64,000 nt of DNA from Brevibacillus fortis (GTDB taxonomy: Bacteria; Bacillota; Bacilli; Brevibacillales; Brevibacillaceae). The DNA lies in NCBI RefSeq assembly GCF_003013395.1, contig NZ_PXZM01000031.1, positions 62,001 through 126,000 on the forward strand, in the 5' to 3' direction. The stretch's first letter is position 1; the number at the start of each line of letters is the position of its first letter. Position numbers and translations under genes: made by a program. The notes beneath the pieces are model-generated. The model saw only the letters and a list, made by a program, of their open reading frames with translations, was not told the origin of the DNA and searched no databases. Positions 17,116-25,095 of the stretch are shown piece after piece.

Positions 17116-18018
17116 ATGCTAACGGGCATACATGTTGCCTTCATCGGCGGAGACGCTCGCCAGTTGGAAGTCATTAAGCGATGCATACAACTGGATGCTA
17201 GCGTCACGTTAGTTGGCTTCGACAACCTGGAAAGTAATTTTACAGGGGCAACGAAGAAACCATTAACATGCGATGTGTTGAAAGACGTGGACGCCCTCAT
17301 CCTACCCATCGTAGGGACCGATGACCAAGGATACGTGGAAAGTATTTTCTGCTCCAAACAAATGCAGTTGCTAGACGAACATGTGGCAAGTCTGCCGAGT
17401 CATTGCGTGGTTTACACGGGAATGGCAAAGCCTTATCTGAAAAAGCTGTTGGCTTCTACACAGCTTCCCCTCGTGGAGCTCTTGGATCGTGATGATGTAG
17501 CTATCTACAACTCTATCCCTACTGTAGAGGGAGCGTTAATGATGGCGATTCAACATACGGATATTACGATTCATGGATCACAGTCAATTGTTTTAGGATT
17601 GGGCCGCACAGGTTTGTCCATGGCTCGCGCATTGCATGCGTTGGGAGCCCGCGTAAGAGTGGGGGCAAGGCGTCAGGAACACTTGGCACGCATTTATGAG
17701 ATGGGATTGACTCCCTTCCATATAAGCGAAGTAAGGAAACAGGTTACGAATGCTGATTTCATTTTTAATACCATCCCGCAATTATTACTCACGGCAGAAG
17801 TGATTGCTCAAATGCCTCAATCGGCGTTTATTCTTGATCTTGCCTCCAAGCCAGGAGGAACAGATTTTCGTTACGCTGAAAGACGAGGTATCAAAGCTCT
17901 TCTTGCTCCCGGATTGCCTGGAATCGTTGCACCTAAAACCGCTGGACAAATTTTAGCCCAAACATTGTCTCGTCTTATTGCGGATCAAAGGAAAGCGCCA
18001 GGAGGGGATGCAACATGA
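17116..18018 (+). CDS. dpaA: Dipicolinate synthase subunit A
   Basis: SpoVFA/DpaA, the NAD(P)-binding half of the enzyme that makes dipicolinic acid from dihydroxy-tetrahydrodipicolinate in the mother cell. 300 residues. The N-terminal part begins with HVAFIGGDARQLEVIK and the C-terminal Rossmann domain has VLGLGRTGLSMARAL (about residues 157-171). I use ATG 17116 behind AAAGGGGA; the frame extends seven codons upstream without a matching ribosome binding site. It overlaps dpaB by four bases (ATGA). SigK control is expected from B. subtilis, but I did not find a clear SigK promoter in the 137-base gap upstream. Confidence 0.96.
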   Translation: MLTGIHVAFIGGDARQLEVIKRCIQLDASVTLVGFDNLESNFTGATKKPLTCDVLKDVDALILPIVGTDDQGYVESIFCSKQMQLLDEHVASLPSHCVVYTGMAKPYLKKLLASTQLPLVELLDRDDVAIYNSIPTVEGALMMAIQHTDITIHGSQSIVLGLGRTGLSMARALHALGARVRVGARRQEHLARIYEMGLTPFHISEVRKQVTNADFIFNTIPQLLLTAEVIAQMPQSAFILDLASKPGGTDFRYAERRGIKALLAPGLPGIVAPKTAGQILAQTLSRLIADQRKAPGGDAT

Positions 18019-18611
18019 GTAAGCTTCAGGGAAAGACCATTGGATTTGGTTTGTCTGGATCGCATTGCACGTTTGAGGAAACCATGCCGCAAATTAAACG
18101 ATTTGTGGATGCTGGAGCAAGGGTGGTCCCTATCGTATCGAATACGATTATGACCACGGATACACGCTTCGGTACTTCTCAAAGCTGGCAGCAACAAATC
18201 AAGGAACTGACAGGGGAAGAGCTTATTTCGACGATTCCTCAGGCTGAGCCGTTGGGACCTTCCAAGTTGTTGGATGTCATGCTGATTGCGCCTTGCACTG
18301 GCAGTACAACGAGTCGACTGGCAAATGCCATTACGGATAGTGCCGTACTGATGGCGGCCAAAGCTACGATGCGTAATCTGCGACCTGTTGTGATTGCCAT
18401 TTCCACCAATGATGGTCTGGGATTAAATGCAGCCAATATTGCCAAGCTGTTGGCTGCGAAAAATATGTATTTCGTACCGTTCGGGCAGGATGCCCCGGAT
18501 AAAAAACCGAATTCGCTTGTAGCTCGGATGGATCTCCTATTGGAAACATGCGAAGCAGCTTTGGAAGGACGACAATTGCAACCCTTGCTCATCGAAAGAT
18601 TTAACTACTAA
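18015..18611 (+). CDS. dpaB: Dipicolinate synthase subunit B
   Basis: SpoVFB/DpaB, flavoprotein-like partner of DpaA, 198 residues. It belongs to the flavin-dependent decarboxylase-like (HFCD) fold, seen from IGFGLSGSHCTFEETMPQIK (about 9-28) and the later IAPCTGSTTSRLANAI motif. Overlap with dpaA by ATGA indicates coupled translation of the two subunits. Downstream asd, dapG and dapA supply the substrate. Confidence 0.96.
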   Translation: MSKLQGKTIGFGLSGSHCTFEETMPQIKRFVDAGARVVPIVSNTIMTTDTRFGTSQSWQQQIKELTGEELISTIPQAEPLGPSKLLDVMLIAPCTGSTTSRLANAITDSAVLMAAKATMRNLRPVVIAISTNDGLGLNAANIAKLLAAKNMYFVPFGQDAPDKKPNSLVARMDLLLETCEAALEGRQLQPLLIERFNY

Positions 18612-18668
18612 TAAGACTACAGAAAAAACAATAAACCTGCTTTTTCGCGATTAGGAGGAGAGTAAGAG

Positions 18669-19709
18669 ATGGCAAACCAACTGACTTTCAATGTTGCTGT
18701 AGTCGGTGCGACTGGTGCAGTCGGACAGCAAATGATTCAACTATTAGAAAAGCGCAACTTCCCAATCAAACAGCTTAAGCTGCTTGCTTCTGGACGTTCT
18801 GCAGGAAAAACAGTCACGTTCAAGGGACAAGAAATTGTACTGGAAGAGGCGACTCCAGACAGTTTTGCAGGGGTTGATTTTGCCTTGTTTAGTGCTGGCG
18901 GATCGGTCAGCAAGGAACTGGCTCATCACGCGGTGCGTCATGGTGCCGTTGTCATTGACAATACCAGCGCATTCCGGATGGATCCAGATGTTCCTCTCGT
19001 TGTGCCAGAAGTAAACATGGATGCTGCGCTCGCCCATAATGGAATCATTGCGAATCCGAATTGCTCTACGATTCAGATGGTTGCCGCTCTAAAACCCCTG
19101 TATGATCGTTTTGGTATAGACCGCATTATCGTTTCTACTTACCAGGCAGTATCTGGTGCAGGTCAATCTGCGATCAATGAATTGCTCGACCAGAGTCGAG
19201 ACATTTTGGATGGTAAAGAACCGCAGTGTAACGTCCTTCCCGTAGGCAAATTGCCTGTACATCATCAGATTGCTTACAACGCGATTCCGCAAATTGATGT
19301 GTTCACCGACAATGGTTTTACTTACGAAGAAATGAAAATGGTCAACGAGACCAAAAAAATCTTCGGTGATGACACTGTACTTGTTTCAGCTACTTGCGTA
19401 CGTATTCCAGTGGTCTATGGCCATAGCGAATCGGTATATGTAGAGTTGAAACAGGATTACGATCTGGCAGAAGTAAAGGCACTGCTGGAAAACGCTCCTG
19501 GCATCGTGTTAGTAGATGTGCCGGGAGAACAGCAGTATCCACTCGCTACTGATGCAACAGGCAAACTGGAAGTATTCGTGGGCCGGGTGCGTCGTGATCT
19601 CCATCATCCTCGTGGACTGCATATGTGGATCGTTTCTGACAATCTTCTCAAAGGTGCCGCATGGAATACAGTACAAATCGCTGAAGAACTCATAAAAGCA
19701 AGAGTATAG
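18669..19709 (+). CDS. asd: Aspartate-semialdehyde dehydrogenase
   Basis: Reduces aspartyl-phosphate to aspartate semialdehyde, the branch point to lysine/diaminopimelate, threonine, methionine and dipicolinate. 346 residues. The NADP-binding GATGAVGQQM loop is at residues 13-22, the nucleophile is Cys132 in NPNCST, and the substrate-binding RVRRDL is near the C-terminus. TTAGGAGGAGAG precedes the ATG. It is 57 bases after dpaB and 11 before dapG, so it is likely transcribed with both. Confidence 0.97.
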   Translation: MANQLTFNVAVVGATGAVGQQMIQLLEKRNFPIKQLKLLASGRSAGKTVTFKGQEIVLEEATPDSFAGVDFALFSAGGSVSKELAHHAVRHGAVVIDNTSAFRMDPDVPLVVPEVNMDAALAHNGIIANPNCSTIQMVAALKPLYDRFGIDRIIVSTYQAVSGAGQSAINELLDQSRDILDGKEPQCNVLPVGKLPVHHQIAYNAIPQIDVFTDNGFTYEEMKMVNETKKIFGDDTVLVSATCVRIPVVYGHSESVYVELKQDYDLAEVKALLENAPGIVLVDVPGEQQYPLATDATGKLEVFVGRVRRDLHHPRGLHMWIVSDNLLKGAAWNTVQIAEELIKARV

Positions 19710-19720
19710 GGGAGAGGTTA

Positions 19721-20947
19721 GTGAAGATTCTCGTCCAGAAGTTCGGTGGTTCTTCCTTGACGACGGAGGATTGCCGGATGCGGGCAATCTACCATATGGA
19801 AAAAGCAATTGATGAGGGCTATGCCCTCGTCGTTGTCGTATCGGCGATGGGTCGCAAGGGTGATCCATACGCAACCGATACACTATTGCAGTTGGTTCGT
19901 TCGAATGGGAACCAACTGCCAAGTCGAGAAATGGATATGCTGATGCATACCGGAGAAATCATCTCTGCTACAATCATGTGCAGCATGCTAAATGCACGAG
20001 GAATTAAAGCAACGATTTTGACAGGCGGTCAGGCAAATATTGTGACGAGCGAAGACTTTACGAACGCACAAATCATGTCGATCGATCCAAGTCGCATTTT
20101 GCAGGACTTGCAGGAAAGTCAAGTTGTAATCGTTCCAGGGTTTCAGGGACGTACAGCCGAGTGGGAAATTACGACACTGGGACGGGGCGGGAGCGATACC
20201 ACTGCAACCGCTCTCGGTGTCGCCTTGAAGGCTGAAACGGTGGATATTTTCACCGACGTGGAAGGCATCATGACGGCGGACCCGCGTATCGTCGAAGAAG
20301 CACAGCGGCTCGGCATGGTGACCTACACGGAGATTTGCAACATGGCTCACCTGGGTGCAAAAGTCATTCATCCTAGAGCGGTGGAGATCGCGATGCACGC
20401 AAACGTGCCGATTCGTGTTCGCTCTACGTTTTCGGACGACCCCGGTACACTCGTTACGACCATGCTGGAGATCGGGAAAATGGGCTACACTGTAAACGAC
20501 AGAGTCGTTATGGGAATTGCACATGTACCGAACATTACCCAGATCAAGGTAGCGAACAAAGAAGGGTCTTACGATACACAGCTGCAAGTCTTCAAAACGA
20601 TGGCAACCAATAACATCAGCGTAGATTTCATCAATGTGAACCCAATGGGTGTTGCTTACACAGTGCATGATGAAATGGGAGAAAAAGCTGCTCGTCTGCT
20701 AACGGAAATGGGTTACGAGCCGCAGCTGTTGCCGCATTGCGCAAAAGTGTCCGTAATTGGTGCAGGGATGACGGGCGTGCCCGGCGTAATGGCGCGAATC
20801 GTGGAGGCACTTACGCAAGAAGACATTCAAATTCTTCAATCGGCAGACTCTCATACAACCATCTGGGTACTTGTGCATGAAATGGATATGGTGAAAGCGG
20901 TGCGCGCACTTCATCAGCAGTTCAACCTGCATGTTCAACATATGTAA
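19721..20947 (+). CDS. dapG: Aspartate kinase I (DapG type)
   Basis: First step of the aspartate family pathway. 408 residues. The kinase signature KFGGSSL is at residues 6-12 and GRGGSDTTATAL near 155-166; two ACT domains occupy the last 150 residues. In B. subtilis DapG is the diaminopimelate-sensitive isozyme, and the same gene neighbourhood supports that here. The start is GTG 19721 after GGGGAGAGG. Internal initiation of a separate beta chain is known for the B. subtilis lysC isozyme; I see no obvious internal site. Confidence 0.95.
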   Translation: MKILVQKFGGSSLTTEDCRMRAIYHMEKAIDEGYALVVVVSAMGRKGDPYATDTLLQLVRSNGNQLPSREMDMLMHTGEIISATIMCSMLNARGIKATILTGGQANIVTSEDFTNAQIMSIDPSRILQDLQESQVVIVPGFQGRTAEWEITTLGRGGSDTTATALGVALKAETVDIFTDVEGIMTADPRIVEEAQRLGMVTYTEICNMAHLGAKVIHPRAVEIAMHANVPIRVRSTFSDDPGTLVTTMLEIGKMGYTVNDRVVMGIAHVPNITQIKVANKEGSYDTQLQVFKTMATNNISVDFINVNPMGVAYTVHDEMGEKAARLLTEMGYEPQLLPHCAKVSVIGAGMTGVPGVMARIVEALTQEDIQILQSADSHTTIWVLVHEMDMVKAVRALHQQFNLHVQHM

Positions 20948-21003
20948 GAGCATATCCTGACTTAAAATACCTACTGATCACGATAAGAGGAGTTGGAGAG
21001 GTA

Positions 21004-21870
21004 GTGGCACGTTTTGGCCGACTGGTTACCGCTATGGTAACGCCTTTTAATGAGCAGCTACAGGTCGATTACGATAAAACAGAGCGACTGATTGACCATT
21101 TAATTGCAAATGGCACAACTGGAATCGTACTGAGTGGTACCACGGGTGAATCACCGACTTTATCCCGCACGGAGAAGCTCGATCTTTTCCGTCATGTGGT
21201 TTCCTACGCAAAAGGAAGATGCCACATCATCGCAGGAACAGGCAGTAACGATACTGCATCAAGCATAGAGTTCACCCAAGCTGTACAATCCATTGGCGTA
21301 GACGCTGTAATGGTCGTTGCACCTTATTACAGCAAGCCATCACAGGAAGGACTTTACGCACACTTCAAGGCATTATCGGAAGCGACCGAGCTACCCGTGA
21401 TGCTGTATAATGTGCCAGGAAGATCCGTTGTCAATATGACTGCCGAAACGACACTTCGATTGGCGGAACTGCCTAATGTGGTATGCATCAAGGAAGCCTC
21501 CGGTAATTTGTCGCAGATGGCGCAAATCATTGAGAATGCCCCGGAAGGCTTTGAGCTGTATAGTGGCGATGACGGCTTAACCTTGCCGATCCTGTCTATC
21601 GGTGGTGTGGGCATTGTCAGTGTGGCGAGTCACGTAGTTGGCCGTCCAATGACAGACATGATGGACGCCTATTTTGCCGGTAACAATACCGAGGCAGCAA
21701 GACTCCATCGCAAGCTGTTGCCGATTTTTGAAGGCCTGTTTGCCTACCCGAGTCCAGGACCAACAAAGGTCGCTTTAGAAAAGCTCGGGGTTCAAGTTGG
21801 GGGCGTTCGACTGCCTTTAGTCGAGCTGAACGAACAAGAAAAAGCATTCGTACATTCCCTGCTTGTTTAA
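21004..21870 (+). CDS. dapA: 4-hydroxy-tetrahydrodipicolinate synthase
   Basis: Condenses aspartate semialdehyde with pyruvate. 288 residues, TIM barrel. The Schiff-base lysine is Lys163 (VVCIKEASG), with Tyr135 in YNVPGRS and the GTTGES pyruvate loop at 45-50. It starts at GTG 21004 after AGGAGTTGGAGAGG. Its product is the shared precursor for cell wall diaminopimelate and, through DpaAB encoded upstream, spore dipicolinate. It is the last gene of the dpaA-dapA group. Confidence 0.97.
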   Translation: MARFGRLVTAMVTPFNEQLQVDYDKTERLIDHLIANGTTGIVLSGTTGESPTLSRTEKLDLFRHVVSYAKGRCHIIAGTGSNDTASSIEFTQAVQSIGVDAVMVVAPYYSKPSQEGLYAHFKALSEATELPVMLYNVPGRSVVNMTAETTLRLAELPNVVCIKEASGNLSQMAQIIENAPEGFELYSGDDGLTLPILSIGGVGIVSVASHVVGRPMTDMMDAYFAGNNTEAARLHRKLLPIFEGLFAYPSPGPTKVALEKLGVQVGGVRLPLVELNEQEKAFVHSLLV

Positions 21871-21885
21871 CTCCATAGAAGATCA

Positions 21886-21916
21886 AGAGCCATTCCTGCC
21901 CGGGATGGCTCTTTTT
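21886..21916 (+). terminator. Terminator after dapA
   Basis: AGAGCCAT (21886-21893) and ATGGCTCT (21905-21912) form an eight-base stem, followed by a T run. Confidence 0.9.
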
Positions 21917-21918
21917 CC

Positions 21919-21948
21919 TTGTGTTCATGATTTCACTTCGGGTATAAT
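21919..21948 (+). promoter_or_regulatory. SigA promoter of rnjB
   Basis: TTGTGT (21919-21924), 18-base spacer, perfect TATAAT (21943-21948). It lies directly behind the dapA terminator, about 70 bases before the rnjB start. Confidence 0.7.
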
Positions 21949-22015
21949 AAGAACAAGTGATTTGGGGCGGTTTTTTTGAGTGGACATGACAACTAAATAT
22001 AGGAGGTTACACGTT

Positions 22016-23692
22016 TTGGCAAAGTCGAATCACTCTGTTCTCGTTTTCGCCCTGGGCGGAGTCGGCGAAATTGGGAAGAATATGTACGTGGTACAAAGCG
22101 GTGATGACATCGTAGTGATTGATGCCGGATTGAAATTCCCGGAAGAGGAAATGCTGGGGATTGATATGGTTATTCCGGATATCACCTACTTGGAGGAACA
22201 TCGCGACAAGGTTCGGGGTATTATTATTACGCATGGACACGAAGACCACATCGGCGGCCTCAGCTACGTGCTGAAGCATTTGAAAGTCCCGGTTTATGCG
22301 ACAAAACTTACCCTTGGTTTAATTGATGCAAAGCTAAAAGAAGCGGGCATCCTAAACGAAACAAAACGCGTATTGATCAACAGCGACTCGGAAGTCGTTC
22401 TTGGAAAGATGAAGGCAACCTTTTTCCGCGTGAACCACAGCATCCCGGATTGTGTAGGGGTATGCTTGGATACGCCGGAAGGTTACATCGTTCATACAGG
22501 AGACTTCAAGTTCGATCAAACGCCTGTTAACAATCAGGTAGCTGATCTGGCAAAAATGGCGATGATCGGTGACAGAGGCGTTTTGTGCTTGCTCTCTGAC
22601 AGTACGAATGCAGAACGGCCAGGATTTACCGGATCAGAACGCTCAGTGGGCAAAGCACTCATGGATGTGTTCAGCAAAGCATCTGGACGTATTGTTGTTT
22701 CTACGTTTGCATCAAATGTTCACCGCATTCAACAAGTAGTGGACGCTGCAGCACAGTTCAACCGCAAATTGACGGTTGTCGGCCGGAGCATGCAAAATGT
22801 CATTAATATCAGCAGAGACTTAGGGTACTTGTTGGTCCCTGAGGGCTTGATTGTTGAGATCGATGAAATCAACAAGCTAAATGCTGAACAGGTCGTTATT
22901 TTATCAACTGGAAGCCAAGGAGAGCCTATGTCCGCGCTCACTCGGATGGCCCGATCCGCCCATCGGAAAATTGACATCCTTCCAGGGGATACAGTTATTA
23001 TTGCAGCCACTCCCATTCCAGGGAATGAAAAATACGTGGCGCGTACAATTGATCAATTATCACGCATTGGTGCAGATGTCATTTATGGTGGCCATGGACC
23101 TAACGGAACCGTCCACGTTTCCGGTCATGGTAGCCAAGAAGAATTGCGCTTGATGCTTAACTTGATGAAGCCTAAGTACTTTATTCCTGTGCACGGTGAA
23201 TATCGCATGTTGAAAACGCATGCCTTACTTGCTGAGCAGGTGGGCATTCCTGAGGAAAACACGTTCTTGCTGGATAACGGCGATACAGTTGAATTCTCAG
23301 GAGGCAAGGCCCGTTACGGTGGAAAAGTCCATGCTGGCAATGTTTTGATTGACGGCTTGGGTGTTGGTGATGTAGGAAACATCGTACTTAGAGATCGTAA
23401 ATTACTGTCACAAGATGGCATACTGGTAGTTGTCGTTACACTCAGCAAACAAAATGGCACGATTTTGTCAGGTCCAGACATCATTTCTCGTGGTTTCGTC
23501 TACGTGCGTGAATCCGAAGAGTTGCTGGATGAGGCAAATCGCATAGTGACCCAAACACTTGTCAAATGCATGGAAGAAAATGTGAATGAATGGTCTTCAC
23601 TGAAAAATAACGTAAAAGAGTCATTAGGCCGTTATCTGTACGAGCAAACGCGCAGACGTCCGATGATCTTGCCGATTATTATGGAAGTGTAG
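22016..23692 (+). CDS. rnjB: Ribonuclease J (RnjB/YmfA position)
   Basis: Metallo-beta-lactamase/beta-CASP RNase with 5' exonuclease and endonuclease activity. 558 residues. The zinc motif HGHEDH lies at residues 73-78, the beta-CASP domain includes VSTFASNVHRIQQ, and the later GHGSQEELRLML and IPVHGEYRML motifs are in place. I choose TTG 22016 because AGGAGGT sits eight bases upstream; the longer open frame from 21980 has no ribosome binding site. The dapA-rnjB-tepA order identifies it as the counterpart of B. subtilis RnjB (J2), though J1 and J2 cannot be told apart by motifs alone. Confidence 0.92.
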   Translation: MAKSNHSVLVFALGGVGEIGKNMYVVQSGDDIVVIDAGLKFPEEEMLGIDMVIPDITYLEEHRDKVRGIIITHGHEDHIGGLSYVLKHLKVPVYATKLTLGLIDAKLKEAGILNETKRVLINSDSEVVLGKMKATFFRVNHSIPDCVGVCLDTPEGYIVHTGDFKFDQTPVNNQVADLAKMAMIGDRGVLCLLSDSTNAERPGFTGSERSVGKALMDVFSKASGRIVVSTFASNVHRIQQVVDAAAQFNRKLTVVGRSMQNVINISRDLGYLLVPEGLIVEIDEINKLNAEQVVILSTGSQGEPMSALTRMARSAHRKIDILPGDTVIIAATPIPGNEKYVARTIDQLSRIGADVIYGGHGPNGTVHVSGHGSQEELRLMLNLMKPKYFIPVHGEYRMLKTHALLAEQVGIPEENTFLLDNGDTVEFSGGKARYGGKVHAGNVLIDGLGVGDVGNIVLRDRKLLSQDGILVVVVTLSKQNGTILSGPDIISRGFVYVRESEELLDEANRIVTQTLVKCMEENVNEWSSLKNNVKESLGRYLYEQTRRRPMILPIIMEV

Positions 23693-23707
23693 GATCACAT
23701 GATAAAG

Positions 23708-23747
23708 AGCTGGAAATCCTTTCAAAGAAGGGTTTCTGGCTTTTTTT
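23708..23747 (+). terminator. Terminator after rnjB
   Basis: A 12-base stem with three wobble pairs, AGCTGGAAATCC (23708-23719) with GGGTTTCTGGCT (23730-23741), followed by seven T. Confidence 0.88.
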
Positions 23748-23815
23748 GGCTTCGTGAGCGCATGATTTTTCCTCCCCTTATCCATACTACAGAGGAAAGT
23801 GAGGGAGGATCATCC

Positions 23816-24640
23816 ATGTCGAATCAACAATTTAGCGATTTTTTAAATAGGGCGCCGTTTGCAAACACAGCGGTAAATAGTAAGGAATCCCAGCCACAAT
23901 CACCTACCGATGATCAAGAGCCTGCTGCTTCGCCCCCAACAGAAGCACCTGCACAGGAAGATCCGAAGAAAAAACTGCTCGATTCCATCACGCAACTGGG
24001 TCAAACAAACGTCCCACAGCTCGAAAGCAATATTTATTGTATGACCATCATCGGACAAGTAGAAGGGCATATTCAGCTCCCTCCTCAAAATAAGACGACC
24101 AAATACGAGCATCTTATCCCTCAATTGGTTGCGGCAGAACAAAACAGCAAAATAGAGGGCGTACTCGTTATTTTGAATACGGTTGGTGGGGACGTGGAAG
24201 CGGGCTTGGCGATTGCGGAGATGGTAGCGTCCTTGTCTAAACCAGTAGTCACACTCGTACTCGGGGGCGGTCATAGTATCGGTGTACCGATTGCCGTAGC
24301 TGGTTCGTACTCGTTTATTGCAGAAACCGCTACGATGACGATTCACCCAATCCGTTTGACAGGTCTTGTGATAGGTGTACCTCAAACGTTTGAGTACTTG
24401 GATAAAATGCAAGATCGGGTAGTGAGCTTCATCGCACGTCATTCCAAGGTCTCAGAAGAAAAGTTCCGTGAGCTTATGACCAGAACGGGTGAGCTGACAC
24501 GAGACATCGGAACCAATGTGATTGGCGTGGATGCGGTTAAATACGGACTGATTGATGAAGTCGGTGGCCTTGGAAGTGCGCTGAAAAAGCTAAACGAACT
24601 GATCAAAGCGCAAAAAGGTGAGGAGAGTGTACTCCAATGA
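23816..24640 (+). CDS. tepA: ClpP-like serine protease TepA
   Basis: Cytoplasmic ClpP-class protease homologue (YmfB/TepA), linked in B. subtilis to protein translocation and to degradation of spore SASP proteins. 274 residues from ATG 23816, which sits behind GGGAGGA; the open frame runs further upstream into the rnjB terminator, so the longer start is rejected. A disordered, proline- and glutamine-rich N-terminus (about 1-55) precedes the crotonase-like fold: the oxyanion region NTVGGDVEAG, the nucleophile serine in GGHSIGVPIA and the histidine in TMTIHPIR. Overlaps ylzJ by four bases. Confidence 0.9.
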   Translation: MSNQQFSDFLNRAPFANTAVNSKESQPQSPTDDQEPAASPPTEAPAQEDPKKKLLDSITQLGQTNVPQLESNIYCMTIIGQVEGHIQLPPQNKTTKYEHLIPQLVAAEQNSKIEGVLVILNTVGGDVEAGLAIAEMVASLSKPVVTLVLGGGHSIGVPIAVAGSYSFIAETATMTIHPIRLTGLVIGVPQTFEYLDKMQDRVVSFIARHSKVSEEKFRELMTRTGELTRDIGTNVIGVDAVKYGLIDEVGGLGSALKKLNELIKAQKGEESVLQ

Positions 24641-24867
24641 TTTTATACTCCATCATTCCGATGGAAACCGTTTTTGAGAATATGGAGCAAGTGGAAAAAC
24701 AAGAGCTAAAAGAGATTTCGCTTGGTCATGCCACGATGCTGATTGAGCAGACTGGACCGTTTGAAGGAAAGATCGTCAGGCTGATTAGTCCAGATCCGCA
24801 AGACTACCTGAAGGAGCAGTTCGCCCCCGGACAAAAAATTCAGTTTCAACCCGAATGGCTAGCCTAA
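24637..24867 (+). CDS. ylzJ: YlzJ-like small protein
   Basis: 76-residue protein of the YlzJ family, found after tepA in spore formers. The start ATG overlaps the tepA stop (ATGA). It opens with MILYSIIPMETVFEN and has a central HATMLIEQTGPFEGKIVRLIS; no cysteines, no signal peptide. Function unknown. Constant coupling with TepA suggests a partner or modulator, an inference. Confidence 0.85.
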   Translation: MILYSIIPMETVFENMEQVEKQELKEISLGHATMLIEQTGPFEGKIVRLISPDPQDYLKEQFAPGQKIQFQPEWLA

Positions 24868-24919
24868 GAAGTCCTGTATTTCTATGAATTTCCTGTGTTA
24901 TACTAGATATGTACGAACA

Positions 24920-24949
24920 GCAGCCGAACATGCGACGGCTGCCTTTTTT
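24920..24949 (+). terminator. Terminator after tepA-ylzJ
   Basis: GCAGCCG (24920-24926) and CGGCTGC (24936-24942), nine-base loop, then C and six T. Confidence 0.9.
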
Positions 24950-24957
24950 AACGAATA

Positions 24958-24978
24958 GGAATTTATAAAATAAATTCC
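24958..24978. repeat. Perfect AT-rich inverted repeat
   Basis: GGAATTTAT and ATAAATTCC are exact reverse complements around AAA. It sits just past the ylzJ terminator, about 120 bases before spoIIIE. There is no T run, so it is not a terminator; it could be a protein-binding site or an mRNA hairpin in the spoIIIE leader. Confidence 0.6.
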
Positions 24979-25022
24979 GGAGCGCATGGAAACTTTCCGC
25001 TAAAACACGGTCGCTCTACGTT

Positions 25023-25060
25023 GAAAAGGCCTCGATAGAGGTTTTCTTACCATTATGGTA
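25023..25060 (+). promoter_or_regulatory. Hairpin and 13-base palindrome in front of spoIIIE
   Basis: GAAAAGGCCTC (25023-25033) can pair with GAGGTTTTC (25038-25046) with a two-base bulge. It is followed at once by the exact palindrome TACCATTATGGTA (25048-25060). Both lie within 75 bases of the spoIIIE start. No convincing SigA promoter overlaps them. Operator or leader structure is possible; function unknown. Confidence 0.45.
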
Positions 25061-25095
25061 CATAACGAGTGTAATAACGAGGAGGAGGCGTGCCA

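Noticed and set aside
23699..23815. Upstream extension of tepA to 23699
   Set aside because: The segment contains the rnjB terminator and has no ribosome binding site; ATG 23816 has GGGAGGA in place.
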